NCBI RefSeq assembly: GCF_002008365.1 | Contig: NZ_MRDL01000032.1 | Span: 123,862-187,861, forward strand | Direction: 5' to 3' | DNA from: Rhizobium leguminosarum bv. viciae USDA 2370 | GTDB lineage: Bacteria; Pseudomonadota; Alphaproteobacteria; Rhizobiales; Rhizobiaceae | DNA length: 64,000 nucleotides | Shown: positions 26,756 through 34,497 of the stretch, piece by piece | Layout of the letters: every line of letters begins with the position of its first letter | Position numbering within the stretch: position 1 is the first letter of the stretch | Made by a program: the position numbers and the translations under genes | Notes under the pieces: generated by a model | Database searches by the model: none | What the model was told of the DNA's origin: nothing | The model's input: only the letters and a program-made list of their open reading frames with translations

Positions 26756-27076
26756 ATGCCCGGGATCATCAGTAAAATCGCCTCAAGGAAACTTGAGGGA
26801 TACGACACCGTGGGCATTCTCGCCGAACAACTGAAAAACCAAAAGGAAGCGCAGGTTCCGCAAGGGATCGTTTCCGTCACACCGTCCGATACGGTGCCGC
26901 TTACCAAGCCGATCCGCGCGTTCATGGTGACCGCGCCGGGCAACGTCTCGGTTCTGATGGCTGACGGTTCCACCGGCGTTTTCCCCGGATGCGTTGCCGG
27001 TACTCAGTACATGGGCAAGATTCTTCGCATCAACACGAACGGCACCGTGGCGACTGGCATCAAGGGCTTCATTTAG
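26756..27076 (+). CDS. Small protein resembling phage/GTA spike-base proteins
   Basis: 106 residues. The second half, VSVTPSDTVPLTKPIRAFMV, APGNVSVLMADGSTGVFPG and ILRINTNGTVATGIKGF, resembles the spike base protein family described from the Rhodobacter gene transfer agent (RCAP_rcc01079 type). Those are small beta-rich proteins with a TPSDT...VTAPGNV pattern. The N-terminal 40 residues (MPGIISKIASRKLEGYDTVG) are unrelated. No good ribosome site is seen before the ATG. It ends exactly against the convergent HTH gene. If expressed it may decorate or modify helper particles (inference). Confidence 0.6.
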   Translation: MPGIISKIASRKLEGYDTVGILAEQLKNQKEAQVPQGIVSVTPSDTVPLTKPIRAFMVTAPGNVSVLMADGSTGVFPGCVAGTQYMGKILRINTNGTVATGIKGFI

Positions 27077-27325
27077 CTAGCCGATTTGCTTGATGACTTC
27101 TTGACGAAGCCAAATCCGGTACTGCGCGCCCCATTCGACCTGGGGCGTTTCTTTCTTTTTCGATCGTGCCCAATCGCGGCAACTGCGAACAGCTTCTCTC
27201 GCTTCGGCCAAGCTAAACCCGAAACGTTCGGCTATCGCTTCGAGCCCATAGGAATCTGACAGCATCAGAATCGTCCGGCGCTGACGATCATTTAAAAGCT
27301 GCTCTTGTCTCTGGCGTTTTGCCAT
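27077..27325 (-). CDS. Small helix-turn-helix protein
   Basis: 82 residues, basic N-terminus (MAKRQRQEQLLNDRQRR) then a probable helix-turn-helix (LEAIAERFGFSLAEAREAVR) and a short basic tail. No specific family is recognised. It could be a small regulator or a DNA-recognition protein of the packaging module. It lies beyond a 283-bp hairpin-rich gap from the 139-residue gene and is convergent, stop to stop, with the spike-base-like gene. Confidence 0.55.
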   Translation of the reverse strand: MAKRQRQEQLLNDRQRRTILMLSDSYGLEAIAERFGFSLAEAREAVRSCRDWARSKKKETPQVEWGAQYRIWLRQEVIKQIG

Positions 27326-27353
27326 TCTTCACTTTCACCAATTGAAAACGGCA

Positions 27354-27580
27354 CCGCCCGAAGACACTGTAGGTTCATCTTCGGGCGGATCAATCGCGGC
27401 GACGGTCGAAACGCTCAGATCGCGGCGATGATTGATGGCGGCGGGAACTGTTCAGGACTCCCGCCGCCTGATGGCGCGCAAAGGGGCAAACGCGTCATCA
27501 AGGAGAAAGAGCAAGCCGACCGGGCCTATTCGGCTTGCTGAAAAACGTCGATCGACAATCGGGCCACATCGCGAGTGGCC
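27354..27580. other. Gap with three strong hairpins
   Basis: Perfect stems at 27354-27364/27378-27388 (CCGCCCGAAGA/TCTTCGGGCGG, 11 bp), 27437-27446/27459-27468 (GGCGGCGGGA/TCCCGCCGCC, 10 bp) and 27562-27567/27575-27580 (GGCCAC/GTGGCC, 6 bp). None is followed by a clear T-run. No supported gene lies here. Candidates are a non-coding RNA, a packaging (cos/pac) site or back-to-back weak terminators. Confidence 0.45.
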
Positions 27581-27608
27581 TGTGCCCCCGATCAACGCCG
27601 GACTTTCG

Positions 27609-28028
27609 TTAACGCCGGTTTGCTTCGGCGAAACGGCGCTTGACGGCTTCTTCCTCGTCGCGGTCGTACGCGTCAGCGACCGCGACGGGATCGTCTTGCA
27701 ACAGCTTTTGCGCCGCTTTCCCGATGCTAACGGCGTGGCGTTCCGCATAAGATTTCGTCAGCCGTTCGTAATGGGTTTCGTTGCTCATGTTGTGGGGTTC
27801 CTCATTATGGGATTTGGTGATGGCTTCGCCACGGATCGCAGCGAGCAATTTGGATATCAGCGCCTTCCCTTCCGGGCTCACTTCACACGGATTGAATGTC
27901 GCCGGAGGCGTAACGACCGGGTCGGCTGATTTCATTATGGTTACGAGCGCCCCGGACTGCGCGGGGATCGTGACGCCGCTGATTTCCCGGAGCGTCAGGT
28001 TCTTCACGATCTTCCGTTCCGGCTTCAT
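27609..28028 (-). CDS. Phage-type head-region protein, 139 residues
   Basis: The N-terminal segment KNLTLREISGVTIPAQSGAL followed by VTIMK resembles the LxEIS-V-xPAQ...A-IMKR opening of proteins near the head genes of rhizobial prophages (XkdF/protease-associated type). The rest is charged and helical (HYERLTKSYAERHAVSIGKA, AAQKLLQDDPVAVADAYDRD). It starts inside the stop of the 162-residue gene (ATGA overlap 28025-28028). A full protease or scaffold is not present, so its role in a capsid-less element is open. Confidence 0.55.
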   Translation of the reverse strand: MKPERKIVKNLTLREISGVTIPAQSGALVTIMKSADPVVTPPATFNPCEVSPEGKALISKLLAAIRGEAITKSHNEEPHNMSNETHYERLTKSYAERHAVSIGKAAQKLLQDDPVAVADAYDRDEEEAVKRRFAEANRR

Positions 28029-28513
28029 GGGGACTTACCTTTGCGCGTCGGTTTCGCATTGGTCAGATCGAACACCTGAAGGAACTTCAAATCATGCTCG
28101 GTCAGGCTGAGACCACCGCGAACAGGCATTCTCAGGTAATAGCCAACGCCGGAATGTGTGATGGCGCTGCTCGGTGCCGAGTTATGTTCGAAGACGTTGC
28201 CGGCACCCCACTTTTCAGGGGCGATGCGGCGAATTTCGCGTGCAAGCTCGACACGGGCGCGGAGATGTTCGGAAACTTCAGCAAGAAGCTTGTCGATCGC
28301 GGCGGTGTGGACCATCAATTGCCGCGCTGATGCGTCGGCTTCGGCATGTCGTTCCGCCCGGTTCGCTGCCTGCTCAGCTTCGCGCTTCTCAGCCGCGACG
28401 CGTTCAGCTTCTTCTTGCTGATCAAGGAGAAGCCTTTGCTGCGCTTCGTAGAAGCTTTTCAACTTCTCAAGCTCGGCCTGGATATTTTCGGGGTTGGCAA
28501 TCGTCGTGCCCAT
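28025..28513 (-). CDS. Coiled-coil protein of unknown function
   Basis: 162 residues. Residues 10-70 are an almost uninterrupted charged coiled coil (AELEKLKSFYEAQQRLLLDQ onward, rich in Glu/Ala/Arg). It is followed by AIDKLLAEVSEHLRARVELA and a compact C-terminal part (HSGVGYYLRMPVRGGLSLTE, HDLKFLQVFDL). No family recognised; scaffold-like composition is suggestive but not proof. Four-base overlap with the downstream 139-residue gene. Confidence 0.55.
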   Translation of the reverse strand: MGTTIANPENIQAELEKLKSFYEAQQRLLLDQQEEAERVAAEKREAEQAANRAERHAEADASARQLMVHTAAIDKLLAEVSEHLRARVELAREIRRIAPEKWGAGNVFEHNSAPSSAITHSGVGYYLRMPVRGGLSLTEHDLKFLQVFDLTNAKPTRKGKSP

Positions 28514-28552
28514 GTATTAATCTGCCATTTCTGTTTTGCTGACAGTCAATAT

Positions 28553-28594
28553 AGCCGCCGGATAACCCATTGCCTACGGGTTCACCCGGCGGCT
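28553..28594 (-). terminator. Long hairpin after the terminase gene
   Basis: AGCCGCCGG (28553-28561) pairs with CCGGCGGCT (28586-28594), with an inner AACCC/GGGTT stem. TTT follows on the plus strand and only TATATT on the minus strand, so termination efficiency for the minus-strand terminase unit is uncertain. It sits between terminase and the 162-residue gene. Confidence 0.45.
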
Positions 28595-28626
28595 TTACTG
28601 TGTCTATAGTTGACACCCGACAACAC

Positions 28627-30063
28627 TTACCAATCGACTAGCGGAATCAGTTGTGGCGCAACCAACATCGGCGGTGCGACCTGTCGACGAACAGCTTCAA
28701 TCGCCGCACCACACACCGAAACGGCCACGTCATCATGACCACCGGGGGGATGCCCGATCAGTTCCCGGCCACCGCGCGAAGACCGGCGTTCGAGCGCGGC
28801 AAGCTGACGGATCACCACGGCATGTTCGACAATCCCGATGTTCTGTGAGTTGAACATCGGGACGGCGGCGGCAAAGATTTCGGACGCCGTCTTCGGCGAC
28901 AATCGATATTCGATGTTGCGCTTCCGGAACTGTTCGCGCGGCCACTCGCCCGCGTATCGGTCGCCGGTAACGGCTGCGATCCCGTATGTCGCCAAAAGCT
29001 CGCAAAACTCGGCTGCGACCGCTTCCGGGCTGAACGGCGGCTTGCGTTCCCGGATTGCATCGATGACTGCGACACTCTTTTCGGCATGGGCGATTGCCAG
29101 TGTGAAGCTATCAACACTACCGCCTGACGGATCAACGAACGCGACATACTTCACACCGGCGACTGGTGCGCGTTCGAATGTCCCGTGATCGATGGAGCTA
29201 TCAACGACTTCAGCGGTCAGGAGGGAAGAAATACCGTCCCGGAATTCGGCTCCATATTCGGCAGCGGCGCGGAAAGCGTCCTTCTCATAGGCACGATCGA
29301 CAACACGTTGCGGCAGAGTCGGATTGAAGGTTCGTGAAGTCCCTTTCGCAACGATGACGGTCGGATCGCCGTTCGGTCCAAAGTGCTGACGATACGATGT
29401 CCACAGTTCGCCCTTCTTGGCCCAAGGCGACGAAAACATGTAGAGCAAACCGCCGGTCGTACCGAGCGCCGGACGCGCAGCATTCAGGATTTCCACATCG
29501 GCATTCGCGCTCGTTTCATCGTTATGCCATGTGGATATTTCGTCCGCGCACACCAGCGGACTTGTCACCCCACGGATCGTGCGAAACGACGCCGGCCGAA
29601 CGGAAACGTCGCAGCGGGTTTTGAGCTTGATCATCTCTGTGTTGGATGTTTCGATCTGCCTCGACAGGACCGGGGACTCTTCCAAGACACCGAGAACAGC
29701 TTGAAACGCGTTGTTCGCTTGAATCGTTGAACCGGCAAGGATCGGAATGACCGCGCGTTCGCCAGCGGCGAGGTAGTCGTGAACGCATAGAGTCGCCACG
29801 TATGCGGCAAGCGTCCCGGCTGAACGGGTCTTTCCAGCGCGACGACCGAGAACAGCCACCAGTTCGTCAGCTTGAACGCCCGGTTCGCGGTCGCGCCCCG
29901 TGATCATGTGGAAGACTTCCCGCTCCTGATCGGTCAGTTCCTCTCCCATCGCAGCGATCAGAAGGGTTCGGTGCGGAAGCCACGTGTCGCCGGGGAGTGC
30001 TGAACCAAGTAGGTCCGACCGCTGAAGGGCGTCGCGGATGGGAACACGCTTGTTCAGGGACAT
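28627..30063 (-). CDS. Phage terminase large subunit
   Basis: 478 residues with both halves of a packaging motor. ATPase: Walker A LGRRAGKTRSA (72-82), Walker B VCADEIS (171-177), coupling motif MFSSP (209-213). RNase H-like nuclease: VAFVDPSGG (Asp 311), TGDRYAGEW (Asp 368) and GHDDVAVSV (Asp 444/445), so all acidic residues needed for DNA cutting seem present. It translocates DNA into a prohead and cuts concatemers. It overlaps the upstream 135-residue gene by ten bases. An intact motor without any capsid or portal gene in the element is the main reason to think of a satellite. Confidence 0.9.
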   Translation of the reverse strand: MSLNKRVPIRDALQRSDLLGSALPGDTWLPHRTLLIAAMGEELTDQEREVFHMITGRDREPGVQADELVAVLGRRAGKTRSAGTLAAYVATLCVHDYLAAGERAVIPILAGSTIQANNAFQAVLGVLEESPVLSRQIETSNTEMIKLKTRCDVSVRPASFRTIRGVTSPLVCADEISTWHNDETSANADVEILNAARPALGTTGGLLYMFSSPWAKKGELWTSYRQHFGPNGDPTVIVAKGTSRTFNPTLPQRVVDRAYEKDAFRAAAEYGAEFRDGISSLLTAEVVDSSIDHGTFERAPVAGVKYVAFVDPSGGSVDSFTLAIAHAEKSVAVIDAIRERKPPFSPEAVAAEFCELLATYGIAAVTGDRYAGEWPREQFRKRNIEYRLSPKTASEIFAAAVPMFNSQNIGIVEHAVVIRQLAALERRSSRGGRELIGHPPGGHDDVAVSVCGAAIEAVRRQVAPPMLVAPQLIPLVDW

Positions 30064-30461
30064 GCAGCGCCCCCCGATAGGTAGGCGTCTAGGTCGGTGA
30101 TGTCCTTCGCAACACGTTCAAGCCCCAAAAGCTGTGCGTCTCGACGGCGGGCGTTTGACAGCGTGGCTATCTCGGCAAGGCTGACCGGTTCGCCACGAAG
30201 CCACCGGGCGTTCGCATCCGTGACGATCGCGCTCATGATAGCCACAGAGTTGACCAGTTCGCGCTTCAGGGCGCTTAGGCTATCCATGCCGCCAAGGTCC
30301 GCCGCAATCGCGTCACGGAGCGCATAGGCCATCTGTGCGGCGCTCGTGCGCCCGTCCAGGTCGTCAAGCGTGAGCAACCTCGCCTTTGTGCTTTGCGAGT
30401 GGGTGGCTTTGGATGGCCTTTCGTTTTGTATCGTGGGCGCAACGCCCGGTAAGTTCTGCAT
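30054..30461 (-). CDS. Probable terminase small subunit or packaging accessory protein
   Basis: 135 residues ending ten bases inside the terminase large gene. The pattern LTLDDLDGRTSAAQMAYALR, DLGGMDSLSALKRELVN and ARWLRGEPVSLAEIATLSNA recurs in proteins encoded just upstream of terminases in alphaproteobacterial phages. No classical helix-turn-helix is evident, so the small-subunit call rests mostly on position and size. The start is preceded by AATGCAGAACTTACCGGG-type sequence without a strong ribosome site. Confidence 0.55.
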   Translation of the reverse strand: MQNLPGVAPTIQNERPSKATHSQSTKARLLTLDDLDGRTSAAQMAYALRDAIAADLGGMDSLSALKRELVNSVAIMSAIVTDANARWLRGEPVSLAEIATLSNARRRDAQLLGLERVAKDITDLDAYLSGGAACP

Positions 30462-30731
30462 TCAACACCTGTATTCGGCACCATTGGGCACTATCATACG
30501 GCTCAAACGGATGATTGCCTATTGTTTACAGTTGTTTAGAAGTGCTCATAGATGTTCAGTTTACGCCTTCAATGGGCGTTGTCGGCGCATTTGTCGGATA
30601 GTCACAGGTGGCGCGCGAAGAAAAAGTCGGCTGATCGGTCTTTGCGGACGTTCGCGTTCCGAGCGCTCAAAATGAACCAAACGAACTGATCTTCGCTGAT
30701 GGACCGGCTTCGTCATGTCCACAACAGCGTC

Positions 30732-30945
30732 GTGACGTTTGTGACGTTTGTGACGTGTTTGCTGGTTAAGCTGCTATAGGATGAATCTGAACGATGTAAC
30801 GAACGCTGATGCTTGGATTCTATTTCGTTTTATATGTCGAATAATACGTCACAAACGTCACAAACGTCATTTCCGTTGTTATTTCAAACGATTGCTAAAT
30901 GACGTTTCCCATTCCCGAACGTCACACTCATCGATCAAACGTCAC
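30732..30945. repeat. Iteron array, probable replication origin of the element
   Basis: A 9-bp unit GTGACGTTT occurs nine times with small variation. Three tandem direct copies lie at 30732-30758 and three tandem inverted copies at 30844-30870. A single direct copy is at 30899-30907, and inverted copies are at 30918-30925 and 30937-30945. AT-rich DNA lies between the two triplets (30775-30845). The array is directly downstream of the primase-helicase gene, as origins of satellites and plasmids often are. The rest of the 30462-30986 gap has no gene. Confidence 0.75.
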
Positions 30946-30952
30946 AACGAAC

Positions 30953-30978
30953 TAGCCCCGGCGTTTTAACCGGGGCTA
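30953..30978 (-). terminator. Strong hairpin at the end of the primase-helicase gene
   Basis: TAGCCCCGG, 8-nt loop, CCGGGGCTA (perfect 9-bp stem), 9 bp past the stop codon on the minus strand. There is no T-run, so it may be a weak terminator or part of the origin next to it. Confidence 0.45.
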
Positions 30979-30986
30979 CTGTTGCT

Positions 30987-33434
30987 TTAGGCCGCTGCGA
31001 ATGATCGACTTGTATCACCCGGTGGCGGCAACGGTCTGAACGAACGACCTTTCCAGCCGCGCGTTGCGCCTGACCTTGATTCCATCAGCCCACGTTTGCG
31101 CAACTGCTTCCCGAGCCTTCGCATGTTGCCTACCTCATGACCGTTAGAGCTTGCCCAAAACGTCCACGAACCGAAGATTTCGGAGTTCGAAGCCACAGCC
31201 GTCGAATCAAGGGTCGATACGTCCTCCAGCCACTGACCAACCACATCTTCGGAGTCGATGTATTCAGCGGTGGCGCGCAAGACAGCATCAGGGGCTTGAA
31301 GCCCGAGCGACTGCCATTCGACACAGCCATTCAATGCCCACCGAAGAATCCCCGGCCATTCCGCGCGAAGTTTTTCGACAAGATGCTTGTCGCGTTGCTC
31401 CGGTGTGACCGTGGTCGTGAATGGTAGGAAATTGAAACGGCGACGAACGTCGTTCCCGGCGCTGGTGAGACTTGGCGGTTCGTTACACGCAAACAGCAGT
31501 TTGCAAGCCGGAGTAAATTCGAAGGGATCGCCACGCATGGAATTCGCTTGGATGGGATCGCCCGCCGAAATCTGTTTGATGCGGCCAAGGTTCCAAGTGA
31601 CCTGATCGGGCATTTCCGGGACGGAAACAAGCCGTTTGCCCTTCAATGACGCAATGAACGTCAGGTGCTGAGAGTTCCGCGTGTTGACGAACGTTTCGGT
31701 TGCAGCGGTCGTCGCATAGCTTGCAAGTAAGCTGCCGATCGTTGACATGAACACGCCCTTACCGTTGCCCCCATGACCGTGAAGAACGAAGACGGCGTGT
31801 TCCGCTGAAATGCCGGTCAGACTGTAGCCGACGACGCGCTTCAGATAGGAAATCATCGCACTATCGCCCCCCGTGGTCGTGTGAAGGAACCGGAGCCACG
31901 TCGGGCAGTCCTCTTCAGCGGATGGCGCAACGGCGGTCATTTGTTTGAATCGGTCTTCGGGCGTAGCTTTGCGAACGATCCCCGTTCGGAGGTCAATCAC
32001 TCCTGACGGTGTATTCAATGACCAAGGGTCGCGATCGAACTCCGTCAGTTGGACATGCATTTCCGGGTTCGCTTCGGCCAATGCCTGCGTGTTGCGGATC
32101 GTTGGCAGCGACCGAATTTTGTTGCGCTGCGCCACGCTGATTTCAGGAAGGCGTTCAACTAGGTCGGCGCAGGTCTTACGGATATCATCGCGAACCGTAT
32201 AATCATGACGCCATACGGCCCCGTCGAACCGCAACCACTCGCCCGTTTGCGGGCAATACCTGATCGTATCCGAGTGGGTTCGAACGAAGAACTGGGAAAT
32301 CTGATCTTCCGAAGCCCCAACCTCGTCAGCTTGCAAGCTGACGCTTGTCATTCCCGGCAATCCAGGAAGGCCGGGCAGCGTCGCCGGCGCGGCGGTGCGG
32401 GTCTCGCGGACCACATTGTAAAACGAGCCGGAGCCTTTCAGCGCCTTGCCGATGGAGATTGCCCGATAACTGTCCCTGTCCCATTTGTCGCGCATCAGCC
32501 CGGACTTGCGGAACAGCCGATCCATGCGCCGGGCGTCGCGGCCGGTGTAGAATGCCAGATGGGCAAGCAACGCTAAATCGGCGTCAGACCGGCCGAACAC
32601 ATCCGAATCAGACGGATAGAACTTTTTCATCGCTTCGGGGTCGCCGGTCCACAGATCGCGGAACGACGCCTTGTTGCCGAACATGACGTCGTTGCTTCCC
32701 TTACTCGAAAGCATCAGCCGAATAAGTTCTTCATCGCTCGCCGGCCCGGTGTATCCGTCGCACGGACCGTCCGGCAGTTCTTCGATGTGGCTTTCAGCAA
32801 CCGGTGACGCCGGGAAGGCGGCTAGGAGCGCCGCCGGCGCGTATGTCGCACCATTGAAGGGCACCGACAGCCCGGCGGGTGACGGAACGCGCCCTAGAGC
32901 TTGCTTGCGCTTGTCAGGGTGATTGATTGTGCCGGGAAGGCGTAGCAACCGATCGACGTTCCAGCAATGGTCGGCTTGGAAGCGATCGGAGATTCCCCGG
33001 TTGATTTGTTCGATCGTGGCGACGTCGGTCGATTCGGTCAGCCACCACAGCCCTTGAAGCCCGTTGCCCGAATCGATGACCACGGACGGCGCACCGCGTG
33101 CGATCAGATCAGCAAGCGCGGCTTCTTTGTCCCATGCGGGGTTATCCTTCGGCGGGTCGATATCGACATGCGCGCAACGAATGCCGACAATGTCGGTTTT
33201 CTTCGGCTTGTTCTTGCTGAACCCGGTCGGAACGAAATTCACCGTCCAATAGGTGTTTCTGCCCTTCGCGTTTTCGGCCTGGACCCACGACACGGCGGAT
33301 TGCCAGTCGTTGCCGAACCAAGCGCCGCTAACGGCGTGCGCCGGGTCGAATGCGTCCGGAGTAATGGCGACCACGTGAATCGAGCCGGAAGGCGCAAGGT
33401 AGTCGCGAAGGAATGTGTCAAGCTGATCGCTCAT
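30987..33434 (-). CDS. Primase-SF3 helicase replication protein
   Basis: 815 residues. The N-terminal part looks like an archaeo-eukaryotic-type (RepB/PrimPol) primase: CAHVDIDPPKD (metal site, 88-97), VIDSGNGLQGLWWL (119-132) and DRLLRLPGTINHPDK (161-175). A middle helical region (about 230-340) precedes a D5_N-like segment. The C-terminal superfamily 3 helicase has Walker A GHGGNGKG (553-560), Walker B-like RLVSVPEMPD (Glu 607), motif C KLLFACNEPP (645-654) and an arginine finger at 664-666. One protein could thus open the origin and prime synthesis, like P4 alpha. The start overlaps the stop of the 147-residue gene (ATGA). Confidence 0.88.
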   Translation of the reverse strand: MSDQLDTFLRDYLAPSGSIHVVAITPDAFDPAHAVSGAWFGNDWQSAVSWVQAENAKGRNTYWTVNFVPTGFSKNKPKKTDIVGIRCAHVDIDPPKDNPAWDKEAALADLIARGAPSVVIDSGNGLQGLWWLTESTDVATIEQINRGISDRFQADHCWNVDRLLRLPGTINHPDKRKQALGRVPSPAGLSVPFNGATYAPAALLAAFPASPVAESHIEELPDGPCDGYTGPASDEELIRLMLSSKGSNDVMFGNKASFRDLWTGDPEAMKKFYPSDSDVFGRSDADLALLAHLAFYTGRDARRMDRLFRKSGLMRDKWDRDSYRAISIGKALKGSGSFYNVVRETRTAAPATLPGLPGLPGMTSVSLQADEVGASEDQISQFFVRTHSDTIRYCPQTGEWLRFDGAVWRHDYTVRDDIRKTCADLVERLPEISVAQRNKIRSLPTIRNTQALAEANPEMHVQLTEFDRDPWSLNTPSGVIDLRTGIVRKATPEDRFKQMTAVAPSAEEDCPTWLRFLHTTTGGDSAMISYLKRVVGYSLTGISAEHAVFVLHGHGGNGKGVFMSTIGSLLASYATTAATETFVNTRNSQHLTFIASLKGKRLVSVPEMPDQVTWNLGRIKQISAGDPIQANSMRGDPFEFTPACKLLFACNEPPSLTSAGNDVRRRFNFLPFTTTVTPEQRDKHLVEKLRAEWPGILRWALNGCVEWQSLGLQAPDAVLRATAEYIDSEDVVGQWLEDVSTLDSTAVASNSEIFGSWTFWASSNGHEVGNMRRLGKQLRKRGLMESRSGATRGWKGRSFRPLPPPGDTSRSFAAA

Positions 33435-33874
33435 GCCTCACCGCCGATCACGTCGCCGAAAAAGCCTATCGGATCATCGATTGCGACATGGACAAGGTCA
33501 GTGCCAGCGATTGAAAGCCAGTGCTCCACCCGCTCCGGGGTCGTCACGACGATCGCTGCGTGTCGATTGTTTCGAACGGCTGAAATGAGGGCTGGCATCA
33601 GGTCGCCTACGTTGGCGGGCCTTGTTATTAGCGTCCACGTCGGAGCGGCGTCGCAAAGTTCCGTCAAAGCAGTAGCGGTCACTTCATCTGACAGGAAAAC
33701 GACCGAAGCTTCGAATGGAACGCGAACGCCACGCGTCAGCGCTATGATCTCAACGCCGTTATTTTCGCATATCGCCATTGCAGCTGAAGCTAGATCAAGT
33801 GGCCCCTCGAACGGGCCGGGGTGGTATAGAGCGCGCGGAACTTGAATCTCCGCGCCGGAGATATTGCTTCCCAT
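33431..33874 (-). CDS. Unknown 147-residue protein upstream of the replication gene
   Basis: Alternating beta/alpha pattern with Val/Ile strands (GVEIIALTRGVRVPFEASVV, TWTLITRPANVGDLMPALIS, RHAAIVVTTPERVEHWLS) suggesting a Rossmann- or Toprim-like fold, but I recognise no family. It is coupled to the primase-helicase by a four-base ATGA overlap, so a part in replication or its control is likely. Confidence 0.55.
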   Translation of the reverse strand: MGSNISGAEIQVPRALYHPGPFEGPLDLASAAMAICENNGVEIIALTRGVRVPFEASVVFLSDEVTATALTELCDAAPTWTLITRPANVGDLMPALISAVRNNRHAAIVVTTPERVEHWLSIAGTDLVHVAIDDPIGFFGDVIGGEA

Positions 33875-33986
33875 TTAGTGCATTTCCTAATTTCGCTGAA
33901 CTTCACAGCCGCTTCGACTCTCCAACCGAAGCGGCTGTTTCTGTTGAACTCGAAAATTTCTCCGGCTTTCGAGGTATCTCATAAGC

Positions 33987-34177
33987 TTACTGCGCAGCTT
34001 GGAGTCGCTTTGCTTCCCAAGCTTTGATGGCCGATACCGGGATGACAACCCGTCGTCCGATCCGAAAAAATCCGGCGCTTCTCCGCGAATTCTCATGTTG
34101 TACCAAGTACCCCTTCCGATGTCGTATCGGTTGCAAAACTCGGTGACTGAAACTGCACTTTCTATCTGATGGCTCAT
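33987..34177 (-). CDS. AlpA/Xis-like helix-turn-helix protein expressed by -1 frameshift (or frameshifted)
   Basis: From the ATG at 34177 the frame reads SVTEFCNRYDIGRGTWYNMR then IRGEAPDFF, a MerR-like excisionase/AlpA winged helix. The expected continuation RIGRRVVIPVSAIKAWEAKR ending LQAAQ lies in the -1 frame and stops at 33987, giving 63 residues. The switch falls on gaT TTT TTC (34070-34064 on the minus strand), a canonical slippery heptamer. Read without a shift, the frame runs to 33887 with an unrelated basic tail. Either programmed frameshifting or loss of one T in the T-run. AlpA-type proteins regulate satellite excision and genes. Confidence 0.75.
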
Positions 34178-34291
34178 GGTGGACCTTATTGCTGTTGCTT
34201 CAACTACAATGAAGATAGTTGAACGGTTCCCACGGTTCAATACCTCTTACTTTTCAATGGCTTGCGTTTATAAGTCGTTTCCGAATTTTTT

Positions 34292-34328
34292 GTTGTCGCT
34301 TGTCAACAGCCGTTGTCGCTTGTCAACA
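34292..34328. repeat. Tandem 17-bp operator-like repeat upstream of the AlpA/Xis gene
   Basis: GTTGTCGCTTGTCAACA occurs at 34292-34308 and 34312-34328, a 20-bp period (two helical turns). Each unit has a partly symmetrical GTTG...CAAC. It lies 115-150 bp upstream of the AlpA/Xis start. Repeats spaced this way usually bind a dimeric regulator. Nothing else is visible in 34178-34447. Confidence 0.55.
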
Positions 34329-34442
34329 TCTACTGGTTGCAATGACTTAGCGCAATTTCAGGGTTATCCAGTCAAAAATGGTGCGGGCATCGGCGAGGTA
34401 GGAAATTCCTGTCTGTGCCGATAATTGGAAAACAAATTCATC

Positions 34443-34473
34443 AAAAAACCCGCCCGAAGCGCTTCGGGCGGGT
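34443..34473 (-). terminator. Terminator of the integrase gene
   Basis: A perfect 26-bp palindrome (ACCCGCCCGAAGC / GCTTCGGGCGGGT, 34448-34473) followed on the minus strand by TTTTTT, 25 bp past the integrase stop. A strong Rho-independent terminator. Confidence 0.88.
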
Positions 34474-34497
34474 CAGCAATTTTGTTGCTAACGGCAA

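Noticed and set aside
34292..34328. Repeat pair considered as a CRISPR remnant
   Set aside because: Only two copies with a 3-bp spacer; repeats are too short and no cas genes are present. No CRISPR array exists in the window.
34176..34424. 82-codon plus-strand frame across the AlpA/Xis upstream region
   Set aside because: Its start lies antisense to the AlpA/Xis start codon, it runs through the operator repeats, and it has no recognisable content.
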